From Xylanibacter ruminicola (GTDB lineage: Bacteria; Bacteroidota; Bacteroidia; Bacteroidales; Bacteroidaceae), in contig NZ_FRBD01000025.1 in NCBI RefSeq assembly GCF_900142525.1, positions 1 to 55,415 on the forward strand: 55,415 nucleotides of DNA. The letters run 5' to 3'. The first letter of the stretch is position 1. The number at the start of each line of letters is the position of its first letter. Under the pieces are notes generated by a model that searched no databases, was not told the origin of the DNA, and was given only the letters and a program-made list of their open reading frames with translations. Position numbers and translations under genes: made by a program. Positions 33,425 to 42,152 of the stretch are shown piece after piece.

Positions 33425-34384
33425 ATGAACATCTTCAGACGACTGATATTTATATTTACCATTGCCTCGACTAGCACCACTGCCCTCGCCCAATTCAACG
33501 AGAGCGGTATAAGTGCAGGATTTTTTGACTCTAGTAGCGAGAAAGACATCAACTTCTCTGAATTCCATCTTCCACCATTGGCAGTATTGTTTGAAAACGC
33601 GAAAACCAATCCTCAAATATTGTCTCTTGAAAAAGCCCGTGAACTTGCAGAAGCAGAAGTTGCCAAACAAAAGCGACATATTTTCTCATATGTAACAGGT
33701 CATGCGAGTTATAGCTATGGAATAGGTGACATGTGGGGAAATAGTTCTTCGGGGTATAATCAAACCATATTGCAATATCAAGGAACCAAGCAGGCATATT
33801 GGAATATTGGCATTAATTTAGCTATACCTGTTGAAGATATTTTAGATTTAACAGCTGCAGTTAAGCGTAAAAGGATTGATGTTGAGAAAGCGGTCATAGA
33901 TAAGGATATCGCATATGATCAACTCAAACTACAAATTGCAACCCTTTTCGTAAAAATAACGAACAGTTTGGTTTCACTAAAAACATTAGGAGAAGCAGCC
34001 GCTGCATCTCAAGGTGCTGGTGCATTAAATAAAGAAGATTTTGAGAATGGAAACTTGGAGATTGCAGCATACGCTGATACAAAGCGAGAAGAAAGTAGTC
34101 AGGTATCTGGTTATCAAGATTTACAAACAACAATCACTACAGATATTATAACGCTTGAGATTTTAACTCACACACCTATTATAACGAATGCAACTACAGA
34201 AATAACTCTCGATAAGAGCATTCATAAAACGCCTAAAGAGCAAGCTAAAGAAAATAAGGCTAGCGAAAAGCGAATTAAAGCATTAGAAAAAGAAGAAAAG
34301 CAAAAAATAAAGAAGTTAGAAAAGGCTGAAGCAAAAGCTGAAAAAGCGGCAGCCAAAGCAGCGAAAAAGCAAAAGAAACAATAA
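33425..34384 (+). CDS. Half-length TolC-like outer membrane protein with a basic tail
   Basis: A 319-residue exported protein with a signal peptide (about 1-22, ending ALA before QFNES). Residues about 50-245 resemble one repeat of the TolC/outer membrane efflux family: helix LSLEKARELAEAEVAKQKRH, two barrel-type strands (HASYSYGIG... and WNIGINLAIPV), then helices with DLTAAVKRKRIDVEKAVIDKDIAYDQLKLQIATL. Full TolC proteins carry two such repeats. The last 50 residues are a lysine/alanine/glutamate-rich coiled coil. Its place between the sugar transferase and the co-polymerase suggests a role in polysaccharide export, which is inference. Confidence 0.7.
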   Translation: MNIFRRLIFIFTIASTSTTALAQFNESGISAGFFDSSSEKDINFSEFHLPPLAVLFENAKTNPQILSLEKARELAEAEVAKQKRHIFSYVTGHASYSYGIGDMWGNSSSGYNQTILQYQGTKQAYWNIGINLAIPVEDILDLTAAVKRKRIDVEKAVIDKDIAYDQLKLQIATLFVKITNSLVSLKTLGEAAAASQGAGALNKEDFENGNLEIAAYADTKREESSQVSGYQDLQTTITTDIITLEILTHTPIITNATTEITLDKSIHKTPKEQAKENKASEKRIKALEKEEKQKIKKLEKAEAKAEKAAAKAAKKQKKQ

Positions 34385-34396
34385 ATATTTGCATAT

Positions 34397-36574
34397 ATGG
34401 ATTTATTCAGATATATTGTCAGATTCCTGTTTAAGATAAGATGGTATCTCATCATCTTTCCTATGATTGCATTGATTATGGCATGGTTTTCCACAAGAAA
34501 CTTGGAAAGAATATATGACACTAACACCACAATATATACAGGAATGATTACTGGATATAATATTGAGGGAGGAGTCGGAACAGCTGGTGGTCAAGCACAA
34601 ACAAACATAACCAACCTTATGTTATTAATTACAACAGATGCAACAGTACATGAAGTATCATTGCGTCTTTTTGCACGTTGCATGATGTATGGTAATGCGA
34701 ATAAAGACAACAATTATATTTCTGCCGAACATTTCCGCCAATTATATAATAGTGTACCAGCAGAAGTTAAAGCCCTCATTAACCACAATAGCGAAAATGC
34801 CACTTATGCAAATCTTAAAGCATATGAACGTCCTTCTGCCGATAACTTTATTTTCGGTATTACAAATTATCATCCCTATTTCGGAATAAATAGCATAACT
34901 AGCCGTTTGAAAGTTGTACAACTTTCAAAAAGTGACATTATAGATATTGGCTATTCGGCTAATGATGCAGGTATAGCATATAACACATTGGATATTCTTA
35001 ACGATGTATTTGCTCGACAATATGCATTATTACGTTACGGCGAAACTAACAATGTTATTAAGTTCTTTGAGCGAGAAGTTGCTCGTCTCTATCGTATCTT
35101 AACAAATGCCGAGGATGATTTGATTCGTTATAATGTTGAAAAACGAATCATCAATTATGACGAACAGACCAAGCTGCTATCTGGTATGGATGCAACACAG
35201 AAGACGACTGATAATGACCTGATGATAGATAAAACTACAACTCGTGCTTTGATGAACTATTTGGAACGTCAATTAGGAGATAGAGCCAAAGTTATCAAGG
35301 CCAATAGAGACTTTACTAACCAAGTAACAGATATTTCTCGTATCCAGTCTCGTATTTCTAACCTTCGATTAATGAGTAGTGAAGGAGGTGGTAGCGAAAT
35401 AGAAACACAACAAGAATTGGCCAAAGCACAACGTATGTTGCAAGAAGCATCTAACAATGTTAGAGGACTTGTTAAAGATATTGAAGCTGGTAACTATAAC
35501 ACAGAGACAGGTGTTAAGGCAAGTGGCATGGTAGAGAAATGGCTTGATCAAGTTCTAAAATTAGAAGAGACCAAAGCCCATGAGAGTGCTCAAGATGTTA
35601 TGCGAGAAAAAATCGACAAAGAAGTACTCTATTACGCTCCAATAGGCGCAACAATAGCTCGCAAAGATCGTCATATCGCCTTTATTGAAGGAAACTATAT
35701 GGAGATGCTAAAGGCGCTTAATGCAGCACGCCTACGCCAGAAGAATCTCCAGATGTCTACCGCGACTTTAAGGGTACTTAATCCACCTATGTTCCCCATG
35801 AATGCGCAACCCACAAACCGCATGACAACACTCTTGGCAGCATTTATGCTAACATTCATGTTAACAGCCATGTACTTCTTCATTATAGAGTTATTGGATC
35901 GCACCCTTCGTGATCGCATGCGTTCAGAAAGAATAACAAAGCTTCCTGTAATGGGATGTTTTCCTAAAGAGAGCAACTTGCGTTATCGTCGATTCAATAA
36001 GACTATTGCTGATATGGCATTACGCCAGCTCAGCAAAGCTCTTCTGCCCCACTTTGAAGATGGAAAACAAAACGTACTTAATCTCCTCTCCACTGATGCT
36101 GCAAACGGAAAGAGCTATATTGCTCAGGAACTTGAGAACTATTGGATTTCCATTGGCCTTCAGGTTCGTCGTATCACATACGATGAAGATTACCTTGCAG
36201 AGGATAGCCGATTCATTATGGCAAAAGATATCAAGGATATTTGCCCAGATCTTCTTCCTAATGAAATTGCTATTGTAGAATATCCAAACCTGGATGACAA
36301 CTCAATTCCACCAGCTTTGCTTAATATGGGTACAGTTAACTTGATGGTAACTCGTGCCAACCGTACATGGAAGGATGTAGACCAGAAAGCACTAAAGGAG
36401 TTAAACGAGCGCTTAGAGAATAAAAACTCATTATTCATGTACTTGACAGAGTGCCAGCGCTATGCTGTTGAGGAATTTGTTGGTCAGTTGCCACCATATA
36501 CTGGTTTCAACAACTTCATTTATCGTATGTCACAAATGGGAATTACTGCAGTAGAAAATAGTCATGCCAAATAA
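34397..36574 (+). CDS. Wzz/Wzc-like polysaccharide co-polymerase with degenerate kinase-like domain
   Basis: A 725-residue inner-membrane protein. Helix 1 is at about 13-31 (RWYLIIFPMIALIMAWFS) and helix 2 at about 478-497, with a large helical periplasmic domain between, as in chain-length regulators. The cytoplasmic end (about 530-700) resembles a BY-kinase fold, but the Walker A is reduced to AANGKS (568-573), the A' position is TYDEDYLA, the Walker B-like strand IAIVEYP lacks the aspartate, and no tyrosine cluster ends the protein. It probably governs polymer length or export without kinase activity. Its stop overlaps the next gene by 1 nt. Confidence 0.82.
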   Translation: MDLFRYIVRFLFKIRWYLIIFPMIALIMAWFSTRNLERIYDTNTTIYTGMITGYNIEGGVGTAGGQAQTNITNLMLLITTDATVHEVSLRLFARCMMYGNANKDNNYISAEHFRQLYNSVPAEVKALINHNSENATYANLKAYERPSADNFIFGITNYHPYFGINSITSRLKVVQLSKSDIIDIGYSANDAGIAYNTLDILNDVFARQYALLRYGETNNVIKFFEREVARLYRILTNAEDDLIRYNVEKRIINYDEQTKLLSGMDATQKTTDNDLMIDKTTTRALMNYLERQLGDRAKVIKANRDFTNQVTDISRIQSRISNLRLMSSEGGGSEIETQQELAKAQRMLQEASNNVRGLVKDIEAGNYNTETGVKASGMVEKWLDQVLKLEETKAHESAQDVMREKIDKEVLYYAPIGATIARKDRHIAFIEGNYMEMLKALNAARLRQKNLQMSTATLRVLNPPMFPMNAQPTNRMTTLLAAFMLTFMLTAMYFFIIELLDRTLRDRMRSERITKLPVMGCFPKESNLRYRRFNKTIADMALRQLSKALLPHFEDGKQNVLNLLSTDAANGKSYIAQELENYWISIGLQVRRITYDEDYLAEDSRFIMAKDIKDICPDLLPNEIAIVEYPNLDDNSIPPALLNMGTVNLMVTRANRTWKDVDQKALKELNERLENKNSLFMYLTECQRYAVEEFVGQLPPYTGFNNFIYRMSQMGITAVENSHAK

Positions 36575-38103
36575 TGATAAATAAAGTTTATTCCAACAGA
36601 TTTTCAGAATACGCACATGAAAACGGAGGAAGAGTCTTTTTACTCTTTCTCCTGTTTTTGCTAACTCTATATTCTTTTAAAAATTCTGGAATTAATGGCA
36701 TAGCAATGATGTTGGCAATACCAATATCAATAGTTGCTGTCTATTTTGCATTTAGCTACAGAATGCTGACTTTTTGGGCACTCTTTCTTATAAATTTCTT
36801 TGTGATGTTTCTTCAGAAAGAAAACAAGATGCCATTACCGGCTTCACTACCAAACGAGTTACTCGAATTAGTATTAATTGCCATAGCTATTATTGATCTA
36901 AGAGAATCTAATTTTGAGAATTTGGCCAACTATATGCTAATCGGTGTATTAGGATGGTGTGTATTTTGTATTATTGAAGTTTTTAATGATACCTGTGGTT
37001 TAGGAATGAATCTAACAGCATGGTTTACAGGAGCCAGACTTATGGCTTTTCAACTATTATATGCAGTTATCGTCTTTAGCCTATATATTAATACTCCCAA
37101 AAGAATAAATCAACTTATATTTTGGTGGGCAGGATTATTATTGTTTGCCGTTTTTTGGACGTGGAAACAACAAAATATTGGATTTACAGCAGCAGAAAAT
37201 GCTTGGTTGAATAATTATGCTTATAGAACACACAGAGTAAATGGTATCCTCAGATATTGGTCTGTATTTAACGATGCAGCAATATTTGGAATTCATATGG
37301 CTGCAGCAGGAGTATTCTTCATAGTCCTTGCCATCACAAATAAGATAAAGAAGTATAGGATATTTTTTGCTATTGTAGGAATTCTTTCTGTATGGGCGAT
37401 GTTTGCTTCAGGCACAAGAACTGCTATCTTTTGCCTAATTGCAGGTTTCTGTGTTTTCTTAGTATTATCAAAATCTGTTAAGATAATAGCTCCTGTAAGT
37501 GTAATACTTGCATTATTCCTTTCTATATTAGTATTCACAGATATTGGCCAAGGCAACAGTCAGATAAGACGAATGAGATCTGCATTTAACAAAGAAGATG
37601 CTTCCGCCAATGTACGAGATGTGAACAAAGAAGCGATAGCCAAATACATGAAGGATGCACCTTGGGGTATTGGAATTGGAATATTTGCAGATAATATTCC
37701 AGCTTGGAATAAATTTAAAATAGTATCTCAAATACCACCTGATTCAGAATATGTTTTTATTTGGGTTCGCACTGGAAAAATAGGAATTACATGGTTCATT
37801 ATTTGCAACCTAATTATGTTTATTAGCGCATGTAGCTACGTATTTTTTAGAATCAAGAACAAATCTCTTATGGGAATCGGAGCTGGATGGTGTGCTGCAT
37901 TTATAGCTTTGCATCTAGGAGGATATGCTAACCAGATTTTAATGCAGTTTCCTAATGTCCTCATATTCTACGGAGGATTGACTACAGTTTTCATCCTACC
38001 TAAAATTGAATCTCAATATGAGGAATATGAAGATAAACTTCTTGCAGAAGAAGCAGAGAAGAAGAGACTAAAATTAGAAAAGAAACTTGCAAAACGAGTG
38101 TAG
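36574..38103 (+). CDS. Wzy-like O-antigen/polysaccharide polymerase
   Basis: A 509-residue protein with 10-12 predicted membrane helices and a large loop near residues 320-390 (RMRSAFNKEDASANVRDVNKEAIAKYMKD), the arrangement of the O-antigen ligase/polymerase (Wzy/WaaL) family. Low sequence conservation makes the choice between polymerase and ligase uncertain, but its place after the co-polymerase favours polymerase. The C-terminus is a charged coiled-coil tail (EEYEDKLLAEEAEKKRLKLE...). It starts within the preceding stop codon (1-nt overlap). Confidence 0.78.
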   Translation: MINKVYSNRFSEYAHENGGRVFLLFLLFLLTLYSFKNSGINGIAMMLAIPISIVAVYFAFSYRMLTFWALFLINFFVMFLQKENKMPLPASLPNELLELVLIAIAIIDLRESNFENLANYMLIGVLGWCVFCIIEVFNDTCGLGMNLTAWFTGARLMAFQLLYAVIVFSLYINTPKRINQLIFWWAGLLLFAVFWTWKQQNIGFTAAENAWLNNYAYRTHRVNGILRYWSVFNDAAIFGIHMAAAGVFFIVLAITNKIKKYRIFFAIVGILSVWAMFASGTRTAIFCLIAGFCVFLVLSKSVKIIAPVSVILALFLSILVFTDIGQGNSQIRRMRSAFNKEDASANVRDVNKEAIAKYMKDAPWGIGIGIFADNIPAWNKFKIVSQIPPDSEYVFIWVRTGKIGITWFIICNLIMFISACSYVFFRIKNKSLMGIGAGWCAAFIALHLGGYANQILMQFPNVLIFYGGLTTVFILPKIESQYEEYEDKLLAEEAEKKRLKLEKKLAKRV

Positions 38104-38965
38104 ATTATCTATCATTACAGTCAATTATAACGGGATAAAAGATACCTGCGAATTAATTGATTCCATCCCCTTCAATAACAACATGGAGGTGATAGTGGTA
38201 GATAATGCCTCAAAAGAAGATGAAGCCAGCATCATTTCTGAACGTTTCCCGCAAGTAAAAGTAATCCGTAGCGACAAAAACTTAGGCTTTGCAGGAGGAA
38301 ACAATTTGGGTATCAAAGAGGCTAAAGGAGATTACATTCTGCTTATAAATAACGACACCTATTTTAAAGAGTTCAATATTGACAATCTTATCAAACGATT
38401 AGAGTCTTCTGAAAAAACAGGTATAGTTTGCCCCAAACTTCGTTTTGCCTGGGGTAATAATCCCATTCAATTTGCAGGATATACCCCACTATCAAGCATT
38501 ACACTTAGAAATAAAGCTATTGGCTTTGGCGAAGAAGATAAAGGACAATATGATACAGCTCACCCCACCCCTTATGCTCATGGTGCAGCTATGCTAATCA
38601 AACGCGAAGCTATCGAAAAGGTTGGTTTGATGCCAGATTGCTTCTTCCTATATTACGAAGAAATCGACTGGTCAATGATGTTCACCCACGCCGGCTATGA
38701 AATCTGGTACGATCCATGTTGTACTGTTTTTCACAAAGAAAGTCAGACAACAGGTCTAAATAGCCCCCTCCGCACCTATTACATCACTCGCAATAGACTC
38801 ATTCTCGTAAAACGCAACTATAAAGGTATCAATAAATACCTATCATATATATACCTTATTGGTATAGTCGCAACTCGTGACATGATTAAATATTCCCTCC
38901 AAGGCAGATTTGATTTAGTCAAAGCCGTCTTCAAAGGAACTGTTAATTCGAACATCAAATTCTAA
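38087..38965 (+). CDS. Family 2 glycosyltransferase
   Basis: A 292-residue cytosolic GT-A enzyme, rhamnosyltransferase-like. SIITVNYNG (8-16), VVDNASKED, NLGFAGGNNLGI and the metal-binding ILLINNDTYF are typical, as is the acceptor-side FLYYEEIDWSMMFTHAGY. Donor and acceptor are unknown. The start appears to be TTG 38087, overlapping the polymerase gene by 17 nt, because the fold begins a few residues later and no ATG or in-frame GTG is available there. Confidence 0.87.
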   Translation: MQNECRLSIITVNYNGIKDTCELIDSIPFNNNMEVIVVDNASKEDEASIISERFPQVKVIRSDKNLGFAGGNNLGIKEAKGDYILLINNDTYFKEFNIDNLIKRLESSEKTGIVCPKLRFAWGNNPIQFAGYTPLSSITLRNKAIGFGEEDKGQYDTAHPTPYAHGAAMLIKREAIEKVGLMPDCFFLYYEEIDWSMMFTHAGYEIWYDPCCTVFHKESQTTGLNSPLRTYYITRNRLILVKRNYKGINKYLSYIYLIGIVATRDMIKYSLQGRFDLVKAVFKGTVNSNIKF

Positions 38966-38974
38966 ATTCGAGCA

Positions 38975-40126
38975 ATGGATTTCTGGATTATATTATACAT
39001 TATCGACTGGTTTCTGTTCATCTTAGTTGGTGGTACAGTTCTTTATCTTGGTGTTTTTTCAATTGCATCACTATTCAGCAGAGAAAGTGTTCTATCTACA
39101 GCAAAAATACAGAATCGTTTTGCAATTATTATACCATCTCATAAACATGATAATGTAATTGAGCAAACCGTTGTATCTGTTCTTAGTCAAGATTATCCTC
39201 AACGTATGTTTGACGTTGTTGTAGTATCCGACCACCAATCAGAAATAACAAACATGCGTCTCGCTCAATATCCTATAACTTTACTGACTCCGGATTTTGC
39301 GGAAAGTACAAAAGCAAAGGCTCTACAATATGCCATTCTAAAATTACCTGAGTTCAAAATCTACGATATCGCTCTTGTATTAGATGCAGATAACATTGTA
39401 GAACAAGACTTTCTTACTAAAGTAAATGATGCTTTTGAAACCGCAGCGACTAAAGCCATTCAATTGCATCGTATCTCACGTAATAGAGACACAGCAGCAG
39501 CTCGTATGGGCTCTATTTTCGAGGAAATTAATAATGCCATATTCCGTAAAGGCCATATCAATCTCGGTATATCTGCGGCTTTAGCTGGTTCAGGAACTGC
39601 ATATGATTTTTCATGGTTCAAGAAAAATGTCATGAAAGCCAAAACAGCAGGAGAAGATAAAGAGCTTGAAGCCCTTTTGTTAAAGCAAGGCTACTTTATT
39701 GACTATTTTGACAATATTCTCCTATATGGTGAAAAGAAAAGAACAACGACAAAGATGAATGAGCAACACAGCCGTTGGACCTTACAACAAATTCAGAATT
39801 TGATTAAGAACATTAAATATTTACCTGGAGCAATCTTTAGGAAACAATACGATTGGGCAGACAAACTGATTCAATGGATGTTACTCCCTCGTACCAGTAT
39901 GGTCGGTATTTTAATGGTAATGAGTATCGTTCTACCTTTCATATACATGACCATGGTAATAAAATGGTGGATTCTAAGTTCTATGGCACTTTTCTTTTTT
40001 GCTTTAGCTACTCCAGACTATCTAGTCGATGAGATGTGGGACCGAACTTTTTTGCGTTCACCATTTGTTACCCTATGGGGAATCATTAGTACAAAATTAA
40101 TTCACAGAAAAAAAGATAACAACTAA
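38975..40126 (+). CDS. Membrane GT2 glycosyltransferase (QxxRW type), paralogue 1
   Basis: A 383-residue membrane glycosyltransferase. One N-terminal helix (about 10-32) is followed by a GT-A domain with FAIIIPSHKHDNV, VLDADNIV (DxD), GEDKELEAL (ED) and QHSRW (QxxRW), then two C-terminal helices. These are the motifs of processive cellulose/hyaluronan synthase-like GT2 enzymes, although it is shorter than those. It is followed 19 nt later by a close paralogue with the same order of motifs. Confidence 0.86.
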   Translation: MDFWIILYIIDWFLFILVGGTVLYLGVFSIASLFSRESVLSTAKIQNRFAIIIPSHKHDNVIEQTVVSVLSQDYPQRMFDVVVVSDHQSEITNMRLAQYPITLLTPDFAESTKAKALQYAILKLPEFKIYDIALVLDADNIVEQDFLTKVNDAFETAATKAIQLHRISRNRDTAAARMGSIFEEINNAIFRKGHINLGISAALAGSGTAYDFSWFKKNVMKAKTAGEDKELEALLLKQGYFIDYFDNILLYGEKKRTTTKMNEQHSRWTLQQIQNLIKNIKYLPGAIFRKQYDWADKLIQWMLLPRTSMVGILMVMSIVLPFIYMTMVIKWWILSSMALFFFALATPDYLVDEMWDRTFLRSPFVTLWGIISTKLIHRKKDNN

Positions 40127-40145
40127 ATATACATTCAACACAATT

Positions 40146-41318
40146 ATGATTTGGCAGATATTACATATTATCGACATAACCCTTTGGGTACTAATCTTAG
40201 GCTCTGTAGCTTATGTAGTTTTTTTTGCGATAATTTCATTGTTTTACGAGAAAGAAGATCGAGTAGCTATACATGCTGCAGCATTAACTAACAGAATGAC
40301 AAAGTTTCTCATTCTTTACCCTGCCTACAACGAGGATCGGGTGATAATCAATGCTGTAGAACATTTCCTTGAGCAGGATTATCCAGCAGACCTTTATACT
40401 GTGGCCGTCATCTCTGACCACATGAAACCTGAGACTAATGATTTTCTAAGAACCCTTCCGATTACATTGCTTACTCCAACATTCGAGAAGAGTTCAAAAG
40501 CAAAGGCAATGCAATATGCCATCAATGAGATACAGGAATCATTCGACAACGTGGTGGTACTCGATGCTGACAATGTTGTACGTCCAGAATTCTTATCTCA
40601 ACTCAATATTCTATGTTCTGTCTACGATGCTATTCAATGTCACCGCTGTGCTAAGAACGCAAATAACGATGTTGCTGTACTTGACGGAGCCAGCGAAGAA
40701 ATTAACAACACATTGTTCCGTAAAGCCCACAACCGCCTTGGATTGTCTTCTGCCTTGATTGGGTCTGGTATGTGTTTCAATTATGAACTATTCAAAAAGA
40801 ATGTATTCCAACTATCTACAGCAGGCGAAGACCGCGAGATGGAAGCACTCCTACTCCATCAGGAAGTTTTCATCAAATATGCGCCAGATATTCATGTATT
40901 CGACGAGAAGGTTAGTAACCAAGACAACTTCCAGAAACAGCGCATGCGCTGGATGACCGCTCAGGTTCAGAGCCTAATGAGCAATCTTCCTAAGATACCA
41001 GGAGCAATAGCTCATGGAAAGATTAACTTTGTTGATAAGACTATTCAGCAAGCATTAATTCCCAGATCAATACTAATTGTTTTACTTGCCGGCATTTCCA
41101 TTTTTATGACTATTGCCATGCCATCATGGTGTGAAAAATGGTGGATTACACTAGCTATATTAGGACTATCACTATTTTTCGCCATTCCTAAGGAAATCCG
41201 ATTCCGTTCATTCTCTAAAGTACTAACTATCCCTACACTTGTACTCCGCATGCTGAAGAACATTCTCCATATAGATAGAAAGAATACAGATTTTATCCAC
41301 ACCGAACATACGACATAG
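40146..41318 (+). CDS. Membrane GT2 glycosyltransferase (QxxRW type), paralogue 2
   Basis: A 390-residue paralogue of the preceding gene, same architecture: N-terminal helix (about 10-32), FLILYPAYNEDRV, VLDADNVV, SEEINNTLFRKAHNRLGLSSALIGSG, GEDREMEALL, KQRMRW (QxxRW) and C-terminal helices. The resemblance along the full length indicates tandem duplication followed by divergence, so the two may add different sugars or linkages. It is followed 3 nt later by the DUF4422 gene. Confidence 0.86.
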   Translation: MIWQILHIIDITLWVLILGSVAYVVFFAIISLFYEKEDRVAIHAAALTNRMTKFLILYPAYNEDRVIINAVEHFLEQDYPADLYTVAVISDHMKPETNDFLRTLPITLLTPTFEKSSKAKAMQYAINEIQESFDNVVVLDADNVVRPEFLSQLNILCSVYDAIQCHRCAKNANNDVAVLDGASEEINNTLFRKAHNRLGLSSALIGSGMCFNYELFKKNVFQLSTAGEDREMEALLLHQEVFIKYAPDIHVFDEKVSNQDNFQKQRMRWMTAQVQSLMSNLPKIPGAIAHGKINFVDKTIQQALIPRSILIVLLAGISIFMTIAMPSWCEKWWITLAILGLSLFFAIPKEIRFRSFSKVLTIPTLVLRMLKNILHIDRKNTDFIHTEHTT

Positions 41319-41321
41319 CAT

Positions 41322-42146
41322 ATGAGTAATATAAAGATTTTCATCTGCGCTCATAAGGAGGTTCTGCTACCACAACATCCTTATTTCCTGCCAATCCAAG
41401 CAGGAGCGGCCATACATAATCCCATTAAAGATTATCAGCCAGATAATGAAGGAGAAAACATATCAATTAAGAATCCTCATTTCTGTGAACTCACATGTCA
41501 CTACTGGGCATGGAAGAACCTTAAGAATGTTGATATTGTCGGACTAAATCATTATCGCCGCTATTTTGACTTTACAAAAAAATGGCCACAATTCTCAGCA
41601 GATAAACATTTTATATCTACAGAGTCATTTCTTAATCAGAAATATCAATTCCCAGATTTAGAGAAAAGACTATCTAAATACGATATTATCTTACCTATTG
41701 CTCGTCATTGGCGCGTAAGCAACACTAAGCAATATGGCGATTATCACATAGCGAAAGATTGGGAAATGCTACGTCAAATTATTAAGGAACGTAGTCCTCA
41801 ATACATACCAGCTTTCGAAAAAACAATGGATCATTGCAATAAAGCTGTAGGTTATAACATGTTTATTACACATTGGAAACATTTTGATGCCTATTCAGAA
41901 TGGTTATTCGATATACTTTTCGAAGTAGAACGCCGTGTCCCACCAACAGATGACCCTATTCAAAGTCGTATCTATGGATATATGAGCGAAAGGCTTATCA
42001 ATGTGTTCTGTGAGCACCACCATCTTCATATCAATCACATTCCACTAATGATGCCTTTAGACGACATTAATGATGGACTGAACATAAGTAACTTACATTG
42101 GTGTTGGCGATGTCTTTCAAATGATTTTTATTATCATTTCAAATAA
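41322..42146 (+). CDS. DUF4422 family putative glycosyltransferase
   Basis: A 274-residue cytosolic protein of the DUF4422 family found in capsule and O-antigen clusters and taken to be glycosyltransferases. Recognised by IKIFICAHKEVLLP at the start, the internal HYWAWKNLKNVDIVGLNHYRRYF block, IVLPIARHWR-like IILPIARHWR, and the conserved GYNMFITHWKHFDAYSEWLFDILFE. The sugar is unknown. It lies 3 nt after the second membrane GT2 and 6 nt before the flippase gene. Confidence 0.84.
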   Translation: MSNIKIFICAHKEVLLPQHPYFLPIQAGAAIHNPIKDYQPDNEGENISIKNPHFCELTCHYWAWKNLKNVDIVGLNHYRRYFDFTKKWPQFSADKHFISTESFLNQKYQFPDLEKRLSKYDIILPIARHWRVSNTKQYGDYHIAKDWEMLRQIIKERSPQYIPAFEKTMDHCNKAVGYNMFITHWKHFDAYSEWLFDILFEVERRVPPTDDPIQSRIYGYMSERLINVFCEHHHLHINHIPLMMPLDDINDGLNISNLHWCWRCLSNDFYYHFK

Positions 42147-42152
42147 TTCATT

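Noticed and set aside
34397..36574. Active tyrosine kinase (Wzc type)
   Set aside because: Walker motifs are degenerate and no tyrosine cluster is present, so I call it a co-polymerase with a degenerate domain.
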